Shown here piece by piece: positions 45,131-53,805 of a stretch of 64,000 bases of DNA. The notes beneath the pieces are model-generated. The model did not search any database. It saw only the letters and a list, made by a program, of their open reading frames with translations, and was not told the DNA's origin. Where the stretch lies: positions 2,914,001 through 2,978,000 of the forward strand of contig OY776214.1 of NCBI GenBank assembly GCA_963675425.1. Direction: 5' to 3'. Every line of letters begins with the position of its first letter. Positions within the stretch are counted from its first letter, which is position 1. The position numbers and the translations under genes are program-made. Source of the DNA: Sporobacter sp963675425 (GTDB lineage: Bacteria > Bacillota > Clostridia > Oscillospirales > Oscillospiraceae).

Positions 45131-45394
45131 TTATTCACATAATGACTTTTCTGTGATGTTTTCAACAAAGTTTTTGACGTCTTGTTTTGCTAAAGTTTCA
45201 TCCACATCATATTCCTTTAACAATGCATTTACCATCTCATCCACGTCAGTGCCCTGTTCGAGCATGCGCCATAAAAAGGCTCCGCTTTCGCTCAATGTCA
45301 TTATACAGTTAAACTCAACCGTCCTTGAACCAAGAGGAACAACAACCCACTGTCCCGCTATTTCTCGTAAAATGAAACCTGACTTTATCTTCAT
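45131..45394 (-). CDS. PqqD family peptide-binding protein (RRE)
   Basis: An 87-residue PqqD-like protein covering the whole fold: GFILREIAGQWVVVPLGSR, EFNCIMTLSESGAFLWRMLE, VDEMVNALLKEYDVDETLAK, DVKNFVENI. PqqD domains bind the leader peptide and deliver it to the radical SAM enzyme. It is first gene of the minus-strand operon, with a consensus promoter upstream. Confidence 0.95.
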   Translation of the reverse strand: MKIKSGFILREIAGQWVVVPLGSRTVEFNCIMTLSESGAFLWRMLEQGTDVDEMVNALLKEYDVDETLAKQDVKNFVENITEKSLCE

Positions 45395-45438
45395 AAATAA
45401 ATCTCCTTAAAACAGAGATTATAAAAATCTCATCTACC

Positions 45439-45474
45439 ATATTAGTCCAAATGATGATTATTGTCAATAATCAT
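45439..45474 (-). promoter_or_regulatory. RiPP operon promoter with overlapping palindrome
   Basis: On the minus strand TTGACA (45462-45467), 17 bp, TAATAT (45439-45444), 45 bp before the PqqD start. A perfect 21-bp inverted repeat ATGATTATTG-t-CAATAATCAT (45454-45474) covers the -35, so a dimeric regulator could bind there. Confidence 0.75.
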
Positions 45475-45508
45475 TTCTAAAAGCGAATATATAAAAAGTG
45501 TAGGAATA

Positions 45509-45670
45509 TCAAACATATTGGACAGTCAGACAGATGCCCGGCAGCCTGGTGTATCCTTTTCGCCTGAGCCGGTCCCAAAATTCCAGAAGGCCCAGTCGCG
45601 GGTTCCGTCTTCGGACAGTTACTATTAGCTTCAATTCCTGCTGTGTGTGCGCACGGGGTGGTTGTGTGGC
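45509..45670 (-). pseudogene. Transposase N-terminal fragment (IS481-like HTH)
   Basis: The reading frame has PRAHTQQELKLIVTVRRRNP and LGLLEFWDRLRRKGYTRLPG, the N-terminal HTH pattern of IS481-type transposases. It is cut at both sides. The segment 45509-45730 is richer in G+C than its surroundings. It sits between the two divergent RiPP transcripts. Confidence 0.6.
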
Positions 45671-45834
45671 CTGCGGGATCGGCAGGCCAATGATTCAATT
45701 CCGTCGTAGCGTCCACCCTACTATCCAATATCTATTGTAGTCCTACACATTTTTAAAACGAATATAAAAGTATTTTAAAGGATAAGCGGTTTTCGGCTAC
45801 CTAGAAACATTATGATAAAAAATGAAAAAAAATA

Positions 45835-45864
45835 TTGACAGTAGCTAAGTATGATAACTATACT
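45835..45864 (+). promoter_or_regulatory. Promoter of the ABC exporter gene
   Basis: TTGACA (45835-45840), 18 bp, TATACT (45859-45864), 45 bp before the ABC transporter start. Confidence 0.7.
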
Positions 45865-45909
45865 TGTAAGCGGTTGGAATAAATTGAAAACAGCTCGTTG
45901 GAGGTAAAA

Positions 45910-47598
45910 ATGTTTAAAGAGACAAAAAAACACCTCTTGAGCTTCCCAGGGATCTTGAAGAACTCGAAATGGATATTGGCTCTTGTGAAGCCGTTTATTC
46001 CTTATTTGCTACTCATACTATTCCTTGATACAGTCATTACATTACTCGGCGTGGCCAGTGCTATCGTATCAAAGTTTGTTGTCGATACTGCAACTAGCCA
46101 TTCCAGCCTGATAACGAATATCATTATTTTAGTTTCTGTGACCCTTGTGACGTTGGCGATGAATCTGTTTTCTGCTCTGATTACTACAGTCATCAATGAA
46201 AAATTTACATTTTATATTCGTCAGAAATTATTCGATAAAATACTCAAAACGAGATGGGTTGCTATAGCTGAATATCACAGCGGTGATTTGTTAACCAGAC
46301 TAAAAAGCGACGTTGGAGCGATTACAAGCGGTATCACTGATACAATCCCTTCAATCATCACACTTGTGGTCCGGATTGTGGCCGCATTTTTTACATTGTG
46401 GTATTTTGATTCAACACTTGCGCTTTTTGCATTGATAATAGGTCCCATAACCGCTATTGTCAGTTGGATAATGGGTAGAAAGCTCAAGGCACTGCAGCTC
46501 AAAGTACAGGAAAGCGAGTCAAAGTATTCATCGTTTCTTCAAGAGAGTCTTGAGAACATACTGATAATTAAGTCTTTTGTTTCGGAAGAGCATAGTAGTC
46601 AAAAACTTAAGGAACTCCATCTTGAGCGCTTACACTGGATACTGAAAAAAAACCGCATGACTGTGATCACGAGCACGGTTATGAGTTTATTCTTTTCTGG
46701 TGGATATCTAGTTGCTTTTATATGGGGCGTCTTAAAGCTTTCACTGCAACAAATTACCTACGGTACTATGACGGCATTTCTTTCGCTTGTATCGCAAATC
46801 CAGGGACCGATCTTTTCGTTGGCCAAGACTATCCCTCAGTTAATAACAATTATGGCCTCTGTCGAGCGACTGTCTAAAATTAACAGTCTTGAATGCGAGC
46901 CAAAAATCGAACAAATTACGAATGCCCCAGTTGACATCGGAATCGATATCGACCATGTCGATTTTGCATATCTTGAGGAAAAAATCATCAACGATGCAAA
47001 AATAAAGATTGCTCCAGGAGACACGGTTGCCATTGTAGGTCGTTCAGGGATCGGTAAAACGACACTAGTACGCTTGTTGATGGGTTTTATCTATCCGCAG
47101 AGTGGTCTTATCGAGTTTTATGATTTAGACGGGTATACTATCTCGGCGGGGCCGACTGCACGACATTTAATCGCTTATGTTCCACAAGGTAATACCCTAT
47201 TCAGCGGAAGCATTGAATATAACTTACAAATTGCAAAACCGGATGCAACCCATGAGGAAATGCGCTCGGCTCTGGATGCTGCCGCTGCAAGCTTTGTTTT
47301 TGATTTACCTCTGGGACTCGATACAGTAATAGGGGAGCGAGGCCAGCGACTTTCGGAAGGGCAGGCACAAAGGATTGCAATAGCCAGAGCGATTCTTCGT
47401 AAATCACCTTTGTTAATTCTCGATGAAGCAACGTCGTCACTTGATGAGCCGACGGAGCTTAAAATTCTCGAGGGGATTAAAAAACTTGAATATAACCCGA
47501 CTTGTGTGATGATAACACACCGAAAATCGATTTTAGCCTTTTGCAATAGGAAAATAGAAATCGAGAATGGTAAATTGATGGAATCGACGCTCTTATGA
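45910..47598 (+). CDS. ABC transporter, fused membrane and ATPase domains (RiPP exporter)
   Basis: A 562-residue half-transporter: six membrane helices in residues 20-305, then an ATPase domain with Walker A GRSGIGKTTL, Q-loop YVPQGNTLF, signature LSEGQAQR, Walker B LLILDEATSS and the H-loop MITHRKS. No N-terminal C39 peptidase is present, so leader removal must come from another enzyme such as the S26-like protein. ATG at 45910 with TTGGAGGT upstream. It probably exports the mature peptide. Confidence 0.92.
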   Translation: MFKETKKHLLSFPGILKNSKWILALVKPFIPYLLLILFLDTVITLLGVASAIVSKFVVDTATSHSSLITNIIILVSVTLVTLAMNLFSALITTVINEKFTFYIRQKLFDKILKTRWVAIAEYHSGDLLTRLKSDVGAITSGITDTIPSIITLVVRIVAAFFTLWYFDSTLALFALIIGPITAIVSWIMGRKLKALQLKVQESESKYSSFLQESLENILIIKSFVSEEHSSQKLKELHLERLHWILKKNRMTVITSTVMSLFFSGGYLVAFIWGVLKLSLQQITYGTMTAFLSLVSQIQGPIFSLAKTIPQLITIMASVERLSKINSLECEPKIEQITNAPVDIGIDIDHVDFAYLEEKIINDAKIKIAPGDTVAIVGRSGIGKTTLVRLLMGFIYPQSGLIEFYDLDGYTISAGPTARHLIAYVPQGNTLFSGSIEYNLQIAKPDATHEEMRSALDAAAASFVFDLPLGLDTVIGERGQRLSEGQAQRIAIARAILRKSPLLILDEATSSLDEPTELKILEGIKKLEYNPTCVMITHRKSILAFCNRKIEIENGKLMESTLL

Positions 47599-47646
47599 TC
47601 GAGGGGCGAATGTAGACCTATCGATACAATTAAAGGAGTATACATT

Positions 47647-48906
47647 TTGAATACAGCATTTCATGATTTGCTTGATTTGTTTGCGTGTGGTTCAACCGGG
47701 CGGAAACCTGAATTGACACACCAACTCAATATTGCAGAAATTCGCAGGTTGTCAATAGCTCAAGGTATCTGGCCGATTACTTTTTCAACTATCCAATCCC
47801 TTATTCCGTCGCCGTTTATTGATATAAGCGATTCAGACTTGTTACAATATAAAAACGAAGTCTTGCAAGATGTTACTCGGGGGCTATTGCGAGATAATTA
47901 TAATTTAGTGCTTTATCAAACATTACGGGAAGCTGGGATCCCGTTTTGTCTCTTAAAGGGAGAGAGCCTTTCGTACTTGTATCAGAATCCGTTGTATCGG
48001 ATTTCGAGCGATACAGATATTCTCATACCAGAATCGGCCGAGCGGGATGCCACCCAAATCATGCAAGGACTCGGGTGTTCTGTTGAAGAAAGGAAAAAGA
48101 CTTCCCATCATGTCCGTTGCTATCATGCGCAAGGTGGGCTTGTTGAATTACATCTGCGTTTATATGATGAAATCCTTGAGGATGTTTGGTTTAATTACAG
48201 CATGGCAAATCAGGAGCCATACAGGGAGCTTACTCTAGTTGACCAGAATATAACGGTCCCCGTACTAGGCATAACGGATGGGTTTATATTTACTACCTTG
48301 CATTTTATTAAGCATTTCCTGACACGCGGTGTAGGAATACGTCAAATGATGGATTTGATTCTCTATGTTTTAAGGCACCAGGATGAAATTAACTGGAATA
48401 GATTCGATGACCTCATGAGGACCCTGAAATATAATCATTTACTCGATTGTATTTTTCAGATCGGAAGAGATTATTTTATGATCTCAGATTTGCCGAGATA
48501 TGGCACAACTGAAACCACCCTTATAAAACGTATTCTTGACGATATGGAAATTGGGGGATTATTCGGTTTCCCGCAAAGTGAGATGAGTCGATTTTATATA
48601 AAATATACTAAGGAAAGATTTCCTGAGTTCAAGCAAGGCGATGACTATGATACGTACATCCGTGAATGGCTAAGAGAACCCTTAAAAAAGCGGCTATTTC
48701 CAGGTGCGAAAGAACTTGTGAAAAAATTCCCATATGTCAAGAGAAGTCCATTATTAATACCGTTTGCTTGGATACACCGTTTAGTTACAATTCTTTTCTG
48801 GGTAATTACAAACAAAACTAAGATATCTGACTATTCATACCGTGTCCCTGAAAGCGAACTGGTTGAACGACGTATGTCACTAATTAAAGATCTTGAGATG
48901 GTATAA
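47647..48906 (+). CDS. Nucleotidyltransferase family protein (PF14907-type) of the RiPP cluster
   Basis: A 419-residue protein of the uncharacterised nucleotidyltransferase family (NTP_transf_5). The metal-binding part is SSDTDILIPES, preceded by FCLLKGESLSYLYQNPLYRI and followed by LVELHLRLYDEILEDVWF and TLHFIKHFLTRGVGIRQMMD, as in proteins that occur with PqqD and HPrK-like genes in peptide clusters. The start is TTG with AAAGGAG upstream. The role in peptide modification or immunity is unknown. Confidence 0.88.
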   Translation: MNTAFHDLLDLFACGSTGRKPELTHQLNIAEIRRLSIAQGIWPITFSTIQSLIPSPFIDISDSDLLQYKNEVLQDVTRGLLRDNYNLVLYQTLREAGIPFCLLKGESLSYLYQNPLYRISSDTDILIPESAERDATQIMQGLGCSVEERKKTSHHVRCYHAQGGLVELHLRLYDEILEDVWFNYSMANQEPYRELTLVDQNITVPVLGITDGFIFTTLHFIKHFLTRGVGIRQMMDLILYVLRHQDEINWNRFDDLMRTLKYNHLLDCIFQIGRDYFMISDLPRYGTTETTLIKRILDDMEIGGLFGFPQSEMSRFYIKYTKERFPEFKQGDDYDTYIREWLREPLKKRLFPGAKELVKKFPYVKRSPLLIPFAWIHRLVTILFWVITNKTKISDYSYRVPESELVERRMSLIKDLEMV

Positions 48907-48921
48907 ATGAATAAAGTAATA

Positions 48922-49102
48922 TAGTGGCCACTCCGATAGCCTGGGAGTTCCTTTGTGCGCTCATATTTGGCGGCACTTGTATAGTTTGGTTAGCCTTTGC
49001 TTCCAGCAACCCGTTCAGCGTGTCTTCAACACTGCTGCGGACGAGCTCTTTTAACTCGTTTTTGATGATCCCCTCGTTCAAGTGTATAGTCTTCTCGGAC
49101 AT
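48922..49102 (-). pseudogene. IS256-family transposase N-terminal fragment
   Basis: Starts with AAAGGAG and ATG at 49102: MSEKTIHLNEGIIKNELKEL, VRSSVEDTLNGLLEA, then a frameshift, and AAKYERTKELPGYRSGHY in the next frame. The rest is gone. It interrupts the IS91-like fragment. Confidence 0.8.
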
Positions 49103-49126
49103 GGTTTGTTGTCTCCTTTCAGAATG

Positions 49127-49308
49127 TTGCGGCACGAATTGTAAGATATATTTGTGTGTCCGCAGTCGTAATGGTCAGCGTGCCCGCCTAGACTAGCGGT
49201 ACGGCAGATAGCAATAGCGTTTAACGCCTTGTGCTGAACCGGAAGCAAATTTCTACCTTTAGTGTACCCAACGCCGTGTTCTTGAATGATGTCTTGCAGT
49301 TCAATCAT
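49127..49308 (-). pseudogene. IS91-family transposase N-terminal fragment
   Basis: IELQDIIQEHGVGY, VQHKALNAIAICRTASLGGH and DCGHTNISYNSCRN are the zinc-binding N-terminus of IS91-type Y2 transposases. It is cut after SCRN by the IS256-type fragment. Its start overlaps the stop of the tyrosine recombinase gene, the usual order in IS91-like elements with an accessory recombinase. Confidence 0.8.
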
Positions 49309-50149
49309 CGGATCTTCCGATCCGATCCAATGGGCTTATCACTTGAGAAGCTGCACCTTCGGCATAGTGAAGATACCAAGATGTTGAACGAATACTACGG
49401 TGACCAAGCAATTTTTTGATGTGAAAAAGGTTTGTGTCATACTCAAGTAGATGTGTAGCAAAGCAATGGCGAAGTGTATGTACAGTTGCATTTTTGCTAA
49501 TGCCTGCTCGCATCATCGATGCTTGAAACGCATTATTCACACTGCGAGGCGTAGGCTTTTTCTTAAGTCTCGTTAGAAACAAATCATCGGTTGGGTGGCA
49601 GGTATTCCAGTAAGATCGCAACTCATCTAGGGCTGTTTGAGATAATGTTGCATATCTATCTCGACCACCCTTACCTTGCCGGATAAAGATACGCATCTTT
49701 TGGCTATCAATATCACAAACCTTGATTCCAACAGCCTCTGAAACACGCAATCCTGACCCATAAATAGTCATGAGCAGCGCACGATACATGGGGCTTGGCG
49801 TATGCTCAAGCAACCTTGAAATTTCTTCTTGTGTAAGCAGTTGGGGCAATTCGCGCTCAGACTTACAGCGAGGAATTTGCCACACATTTAGAGGACGGTT
49901 CAATGTCACGCCATACAAAAATCGAATTGCACTATTGTATGTGTTGACACTGGATTTTTTCAAATTGCATTCTTCCATGAGGTATAGCAGAAATATTTTC
50001 ACATCTGCTTCGTCAAGTTCTTGTAAGGGGCTACTTGAATAAATCATAAACTTTCTAATACGATGAACATACTCGTCCATTGTATTATGACTGTGCCCCC
50101 GCAACCGAATATCCTGTCTAAGTTGTTCTAATAATTCTTCATCTATCAT
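49301..50149 (-). CDS. Tyrosine recombinase of an IS91-like element
   Basis: A 282-residue recombinase with an N-terminal SAM-like domain (RLRGHSHNTMDEYVHRIRKF) and catalytic residues Arg (YGSGLRVSEAVGIK), His-x-x-Arg (VHTLRHCFATHL), His (LLGHRSI) and Tyr (STSWYLHYA). The frame is complete. It is probably left over from the adjacent IS91-like element and not the integrase of the 55.8-kb element, which is inserted by a serine recombinase. Confidence 0.88.
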   Translation of the reverse strand: MIDEELLEQLRQDIRLRGHSHNTMDEYVHRIRKFMIYSSSPLQELDEADVKIFLLYLMEECNLKKSSVNTYNSAIRFLYGVTLNRPLNVWQIPRCKSERELPQLLTQEEISRLLEHTPSPMYRALLMTIYGSGLRVSEAVGIKVCDIDSQKMRIFIRQGKGGRDRYATLSQTALDELRSYWNTCHPTDDLFLTRLKKKPTPRSVNNAFQASMMRAGISKNATVHTLRHCFATHLLEYDTNLFHIKKLLGHRSIRSTSWYLHYAEGAASQVISPLDRIGRSDD

Positions 50150-50542
50150 ATGGATTCTCCTTCATAATTGGTCTATGCCAAAGTATATAGGAGTAAGCGG
50201 TAGATGCGATTATTATTTTTGCAAACGCCGCCTGTTGGCGGTACACAATAGCGTAAGCTATTTCGTTCTAACAATTATACGCAGTTAAAAATTGAATATA
50301 AAGATACTGGGATGTTCTCATTTATTGTGCACGTTGAGTGCGTGGTATTAATGTCGCGTGTAAACCATTGAAAACACTACACTTTATGAGCAACATCCAA
50401 ACCAACCACACAAGAAGCTTGAGTTAATAAAATGGATTTACATAGGATGAGTGGACTAGATAGATTTCAGACCTAAACGGTAGGCCTATATTAGCTCAAT
50501 AAACTTAAAAACAAATGATTAATTTGAATGCAGGAGATTATT
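50150..50542. other. Gene-free interval with two small hairpins
   Basis: No coding frame is convincing. Two short hairpins lie close together, ccgcc-tgtt-ggcgg (50228-50241) and aatagc-gtaa-gctatt (50247-50262). These could be the end of the IS91-like element, whose termini carry hairpins, but I cannot define an end. Confidence 0.4.
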
Positions 50543-51235
50543 ATGTGTACAAGCATTGTATCAAATCGTAAAAAGACCATTATCGGCTGGAATCTTGATA
50601 TCCTGGACAAGGAACACAAGGTCGTAGCGGAAGACAATATGGTCTATATAGCAATATATGATAAAAAGGAGGGATGGCTTCCTCTTTTCGGAGCAAATGT
50701 GAGAGGTGACTTTGTTGCAATGCCTACTTGTTGGCCATATGACAAAAGAAGCGATCCGGTAAATGCAGATTCCAATAACATTATTATGCTGGATATTGAC
50801 TTGCTTTTGGGCAAAAAGACGTTTGAAGAGATTACAGAGATTGCAGTGAAAAACCACATTTTCAGCGTACCGGGTGTTACATTTCAATCTCAGTTATCGA
50901 ATAAAGAAGGCAATGTTCTTCAAATAATTCCGGGACAAGGGTATAAACATATTCTAAAGCCTGAGTATTCCGTGATGACTGACTTCTCACCGTTTAAGGG
51001 AGATATAGAAAAACACCCTTGGATGGGATTAGATAGGTATAACAAAGCTATCCGAATGTTGGAAGAAGCAAAAGAGGATTTTAGTATTTCGGATTGTTTT
51101 GAAATACTGAAAGAAACGGCACAGACAGTATGTCCGACCGTTGTATCAATGGTTTTTGATGCAACAAATAACATTGTATATTGGTGTGAGAATAGAAACT
51201 GGAACCATGTAGAAAAAAAGCAAATTATGGAGTGA
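50543..51235 (+). CDS. Linear amide C-N hydrolase (choloylglycine hydrolase-like, Ntn fold)
   Basis: A 230-residue protein beginning Met-Cys (MCTSIVSNRKKTIIGWNLDI). The Cys becomes the N-terminal nucleophile after Met removal, as in choloylglycine hydrolase and penicillin V acylase relatives. The start at 50543 follows CAGGAG and is required for that Cys. The protein is shorter than bile-salt hydrolases (about 320), so the substrate is open. The interior has an Ntn-like pattern (NNIIMLDIDLLLGKKTFEEI). Stand-alone gene. Confidence 0.75.
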   Translation: MCTSIVSNRKKTIIGWNLDILDKEHKVVAEDNMVYIAIYDKKEGWLPLFGANVRGDFVAMPTCWPYDKRSDPVNADSNNIIMLDIDLLLGKKTFEEITEIAVKNHIFSVPGVTFQSQLSNKEGNVLQIIPGQGYKHILKPEYSVMTDFSPFKGDIEKHPWMGLDRYNKAIRMLEEAKEDFSISDCFEILKETAQTVCPTVVSMVFDATNNIVYWCENRNWNHVEKKQIME

Positions 51236-51307
51236 TAATTATTCCAAGTGGTTAATGTTTTCACGAAAGGAAGTAAATAGGCCATTTCTTTGTAGGAGAA
51301 CTATCTT

Positions 51308-51649
51308 ATGACCGGAAACACAATAAGTGCGATTATTTGCTTAGTGATGGGTGTCAGTTTTGGAATCTTGGCGTTGGTATTTGCTTTAATGGGAAGAAAA
51401 GGAGCAATACTTATAAGTGGTTTCAACTCGTTAACAAAAGAAGAATGTGCCCAATACGATGAAATTCGTATGAGCAAGGATATGCGTAATTCGCTATTAA
51501 TATGGGGTTCAATAATGATTATTAGCGGAGTTTTGTCTTACTTTATAAGTTTTTATTTTGCGATTATCGGTTCGGTATTATGGCTTGTTCTTTTACTTAA
51601 AGATGTCAAGCTCACTCCCGAAAAAGCGTTTGAGAAGTATAGATTATGA
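51308..51649 (+). CDS. DUF3784 family membrane protein
   Basis: A 113-residue protein: a membrane helix at 7-27, the family segment RKGAILISGFNSLTKEECAQ and YDEIRMSKDMRNSLLIWG, and two C-terminal membrane helices (MIISGVLSYFISFYFAIIGS). Function unknown. It follows the Ntn hydrolase by 72 bp. Confidence 0.75.
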   Translation: MTGNTISAIICLVMGVSFGILALVFALMGRKGAILISGFNSLTKEECAQYDEIRMSKDMRNSLLIWGSIMIISGVLSYFISFYFAIIGSVLWLVLLLKDVKLTPEKAFEKYRL

Positions 51650-51789
51650 GCAAACCTGACAACTCGGCACAAAAAAGCAAGTTTCCCATTATGGTACGTA
51701 AATACCTGTAGGAATGAGATTCACAGTTTGTTTACACTATGCGAAGAAATCAAGCTGCCCGTTATCCATAGAAAGACTAGCCACGATGC

Positions 51790-52075
51790 TCAGCTGAACA
51801 TCATGGCTAGGGGGTTGGCATTGACAGCAGCCTGAAGTTGACTATTGTCAACGTGCGTATAAATCTCGGTTGTGGCAATGCTTTCATGGCCTAAAAGTTG
51901 CTGTAAAGAACGGATATCTACATGTCCGTATTTATACATGAGGGTAGCAGCGGTATGCCGCAGTTTGTGCGTTGACAATCCATTTGGATCTAAAAATATG
52001 CAGCCAACCGGGCCGCATACAAAAGGGGAGGTGCGGAAATCTTCGCGTGATCGGTTCCAAACGTCGGGGAATAAT
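51790..52075 (-). pseudogene. Tyrosine recombinase C-terminal part, interrupted by IS256 copy B
   Basis: In one frame: LDPNGLSTHKLRHTAATLMY, KYGHVDIRSLQQLLGHESIA and TTEIYTHVDNSQL, with the HxLRH, LLGHxS and catalytic Tyr (IYTHV). The IS256 copy enters at 52075. Past the IS (from 53430) the frame continues only about 14 codons to a stop, so the N-terminal half was already lost or altered. A hairpin (51777-51810) overlaps its end. Confidence 0.75.
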
Positions 52076-53421
52076 GGTAGTGTCCAAAATATTGTGTAAA
52101 CCTCCGAAGTCAGATAGAATAAAAATGACTTTGGAGGTTTTAACTATGGCAAGGAAAGAACGCAAGGACAACAGCAAGCTCCGGGAGCTAATGGAGGAGT
52201 ATGGCGTCAAGACAATGGAGGACGTTCACACCTTTGTGAAGATGCTTACGGCAGAGACGATCCAGACAGCGCTGGACGCGGAGCTTGAGAGCGAACTTGG
52301 ATATTCAAAGTACGACTACAAAAACAAACAGACAGACAATAGTCGGAACGGATATTCGCAGAAGACGGTTCAAGGCAGCATGGGAGAGCTGGAGATCAAC
52401 GTTCCCCGAGACCGTAAAGGCGAGTTCGAACCTCAGCTTGTGAAGAAGCATCAGACGGATGTGTCCAGCATCGAAGACAAGGTCATATTCCTGTATTCAC
52501 AAGGGGTATCTACCCGTGACATCCAGAAAACGATGCGGGAGATGTACGGGATAGAAGTTGATGACAGCCGTGTAAGCAAGATCACAGACAAGCTGCTGCC
52601 CGTGATACGGGAATGGCAGGAGCGTCCGCTTCAAAGCGTGTATGCAATGGTGATTCTGGACGCGGTACACTACAGTATTCGCGAAAACGGTATAGTTACC
52701 AAGAAAGCTGCCTATGTGGCAATAGGTACGGATCTTGAAGGTAAAAAGGATGTCCTTGGCATTTGGTTGGGCGCAAATGAATCAGCAAAATATTGGTTGG
52801 ATGTACTGACGGGCTTGAAGAATCGTGGAGTGAAAGATATACTCATAGCATCTGTGGACGGCCTTTCCGGCTTTGTAGAGGCCATTCACACGGCGTTTCC
52901 TCAAACTGAAGTTCAGCGCTGCATTATCCACCAGATTCGGGCCTCCACGCGGTATGTGAGCTACAAGGACGTCAAGGCATTCTCTGCTGATCTGAAGCCA
53001 ATCTACAAGGCGGCGACGGAAGAAGCCGCACTTGCCGCGCTGGATGATTTAGAGGCCAAGTGGGGTGCCAAATATGCCCTTGGCGTAAAGAGCTGGCGGG
53101 TCAACTGGCCGGAGCTTTCCACCATGTTCAAATATCCGCCGGAGATTCGCACGCTGATTTACACCACCAACGCCATCGAGAATTTCAATCGTCAGCTGCG
53201 GAAGGTGACCAAGACCAAGAGCGCCTTCGTTTCCGACGACGCTCTTATGAAAATTCTCTACCTAGCGACCATGAATATTACTGAGAAATGGACTATGCCC
53301 ATTAGGAATTGGGGTACGATTTTAGACCATCTCATGATTTACTTCGGCGACAGAGTTGAGGTCAGAATCTAATTCCGTATTTCTCTGACTTCGGACTTTA
53401 CACAAATTTTTACGCGCTACC
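52076..53421 (+). mobile_element. IS256-family insertion sequence, copy B
   Basis: A 1,346-bp element matching copy A (10411-11756) in reverse orientation. Ends GGTAGTGTCC and ...GCGCTACC. A perfect 8-bp target duplication GGAATAAT lies at 52068-52075 and 53422-53429, so this copy is undisturbed since insertion. Confidence 0.96.
52146..53372 (+). CDS. IS256-family (mutator) transposase, copy B
   Basis: 408 residues, same translation as copy A. Start after GGAGGTTTTAACT. It contains the catalytic positions in MVILDAVHYS, IASVDGLSGF and TTNAIENFNRQL. Complete and probably active. The longer open frame upstream to 51972 only reads across the IS end. Confidence 0.96.
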   Translation: MARKERKDNSKLRELMEEYGVKTMEDVHTFVKMLTAETIQTALDAELESELGYSKYDYKNKQTDNSRNGYSQKTVQGSMGELEINVPRDRKGEFEPQLVKKHQTDVSSIEDKVIFLYSQGVSTRDIQKTMREMYGIEVDDSRVSKITDKLLPVIREWQERPLQSVYAMVILDAVHYSIRENGIVTKKAAYVAIGTDLEGKKDVLGIWLGANESAKYWLDVLTGLKNRGVKDILIASVDGLSGFVEAIHTAFPQTEVQRCIIHQIRASTRYVSYKDVKAFSADLKPIYKAATEEAALAALDDLEAKWGAKYALGVKSWRVNWPELSTMFKYPPEIRTLIYTTNAIENFNRQLRKVTKTKSAFVSDDALMKILYLATMNITEKWTMPIRNWGTILDHLMIYFGDRVEVRI

Positions 53422-53498
53422 GGAATAATTGAAACGGACGGATCGATGCGGACGCTTGTCATCTCATTATCCATAATAAGACGTCATTAGCCCGGAAA

Positions 53499-53538
53499 AA
53501 ATAGCCCTCTTCAAGAATCTATTGGTGAGGGCTATTTT
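53499..53538. terminator. Hairpin terminator
   Basis: The stem aaaatagccctc / gagggctatttt with a T-run on either strand. It ends the DUF3006 transcript on the minus strand. Confidence 0.7.
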
Positions 53539-53594
53539 GTGCGCACACCGGAGACCGGCGTGCGTATATATTTAATTATTACGATCCAAAAAAA

Positions 53595-53795
53595 TTAGTC
53601 CTCCCAAACCTTCTTCATTAGATCTGAGATTGCGGCTCGTCGCCGTTCCGTTCCCTCAACATCAAACTCAATAGAGAGTACGCTTGCTTCCCCCGCGCTT
53701 GCGGGCACAAGCTGCCGGGACATATTAACGAATTTCTTGTCTTCCGTTTCAACAATAGCAAAATCGCCCTCAAATCGGTCAATAATTACTTTCAT
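53595..53795 (-). CDS. DUF3006 domain protein
   Basis: A 66-residue protein covering the whole small DUF3006 fold: MKVIIDRFEGDFAIVETEDK, FVNMSRQLVPASAGEASVL, AISDLMKKVW. ATG at 53795 follows AGAGGCGG. DUF3006 genes usually lie directly after metallo-beta-lactamase/ComEC-like hydrolase genes, as here (the upstream one is decayed). Role unknown. Confidence 0.85.
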   Translation of the reverse strand: MKVIIDRFEGDFAIVETEDKKFVNMSRQLVPASAGEASVLSIEFDVEGTERRRAAISDLMKKVWED

Positions 53796-53805
53796 AAATC
53801 CGCCT

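Noticed and set aside
45477..45728. 83-codon gene in the RiPP intergenic region
   Set aside because: Another frame of the same stretch matches a transposase HTH, so this frame is a shadow.
49301..50149. Integrase of the 55.8-kb element
   Set aside because: A tyrosine recombinase far from both edges and linked to IS91; the symmetric GA-centred site and edge position point to the serine recombinase.
51972..52145. Extended N-terminus of IS256 copy B transposase
   Set aside because: It reads through the tyrosine recombinase relic and the IS end; the element's own start with a ribosome site is at 52146, and copy A confirms it.
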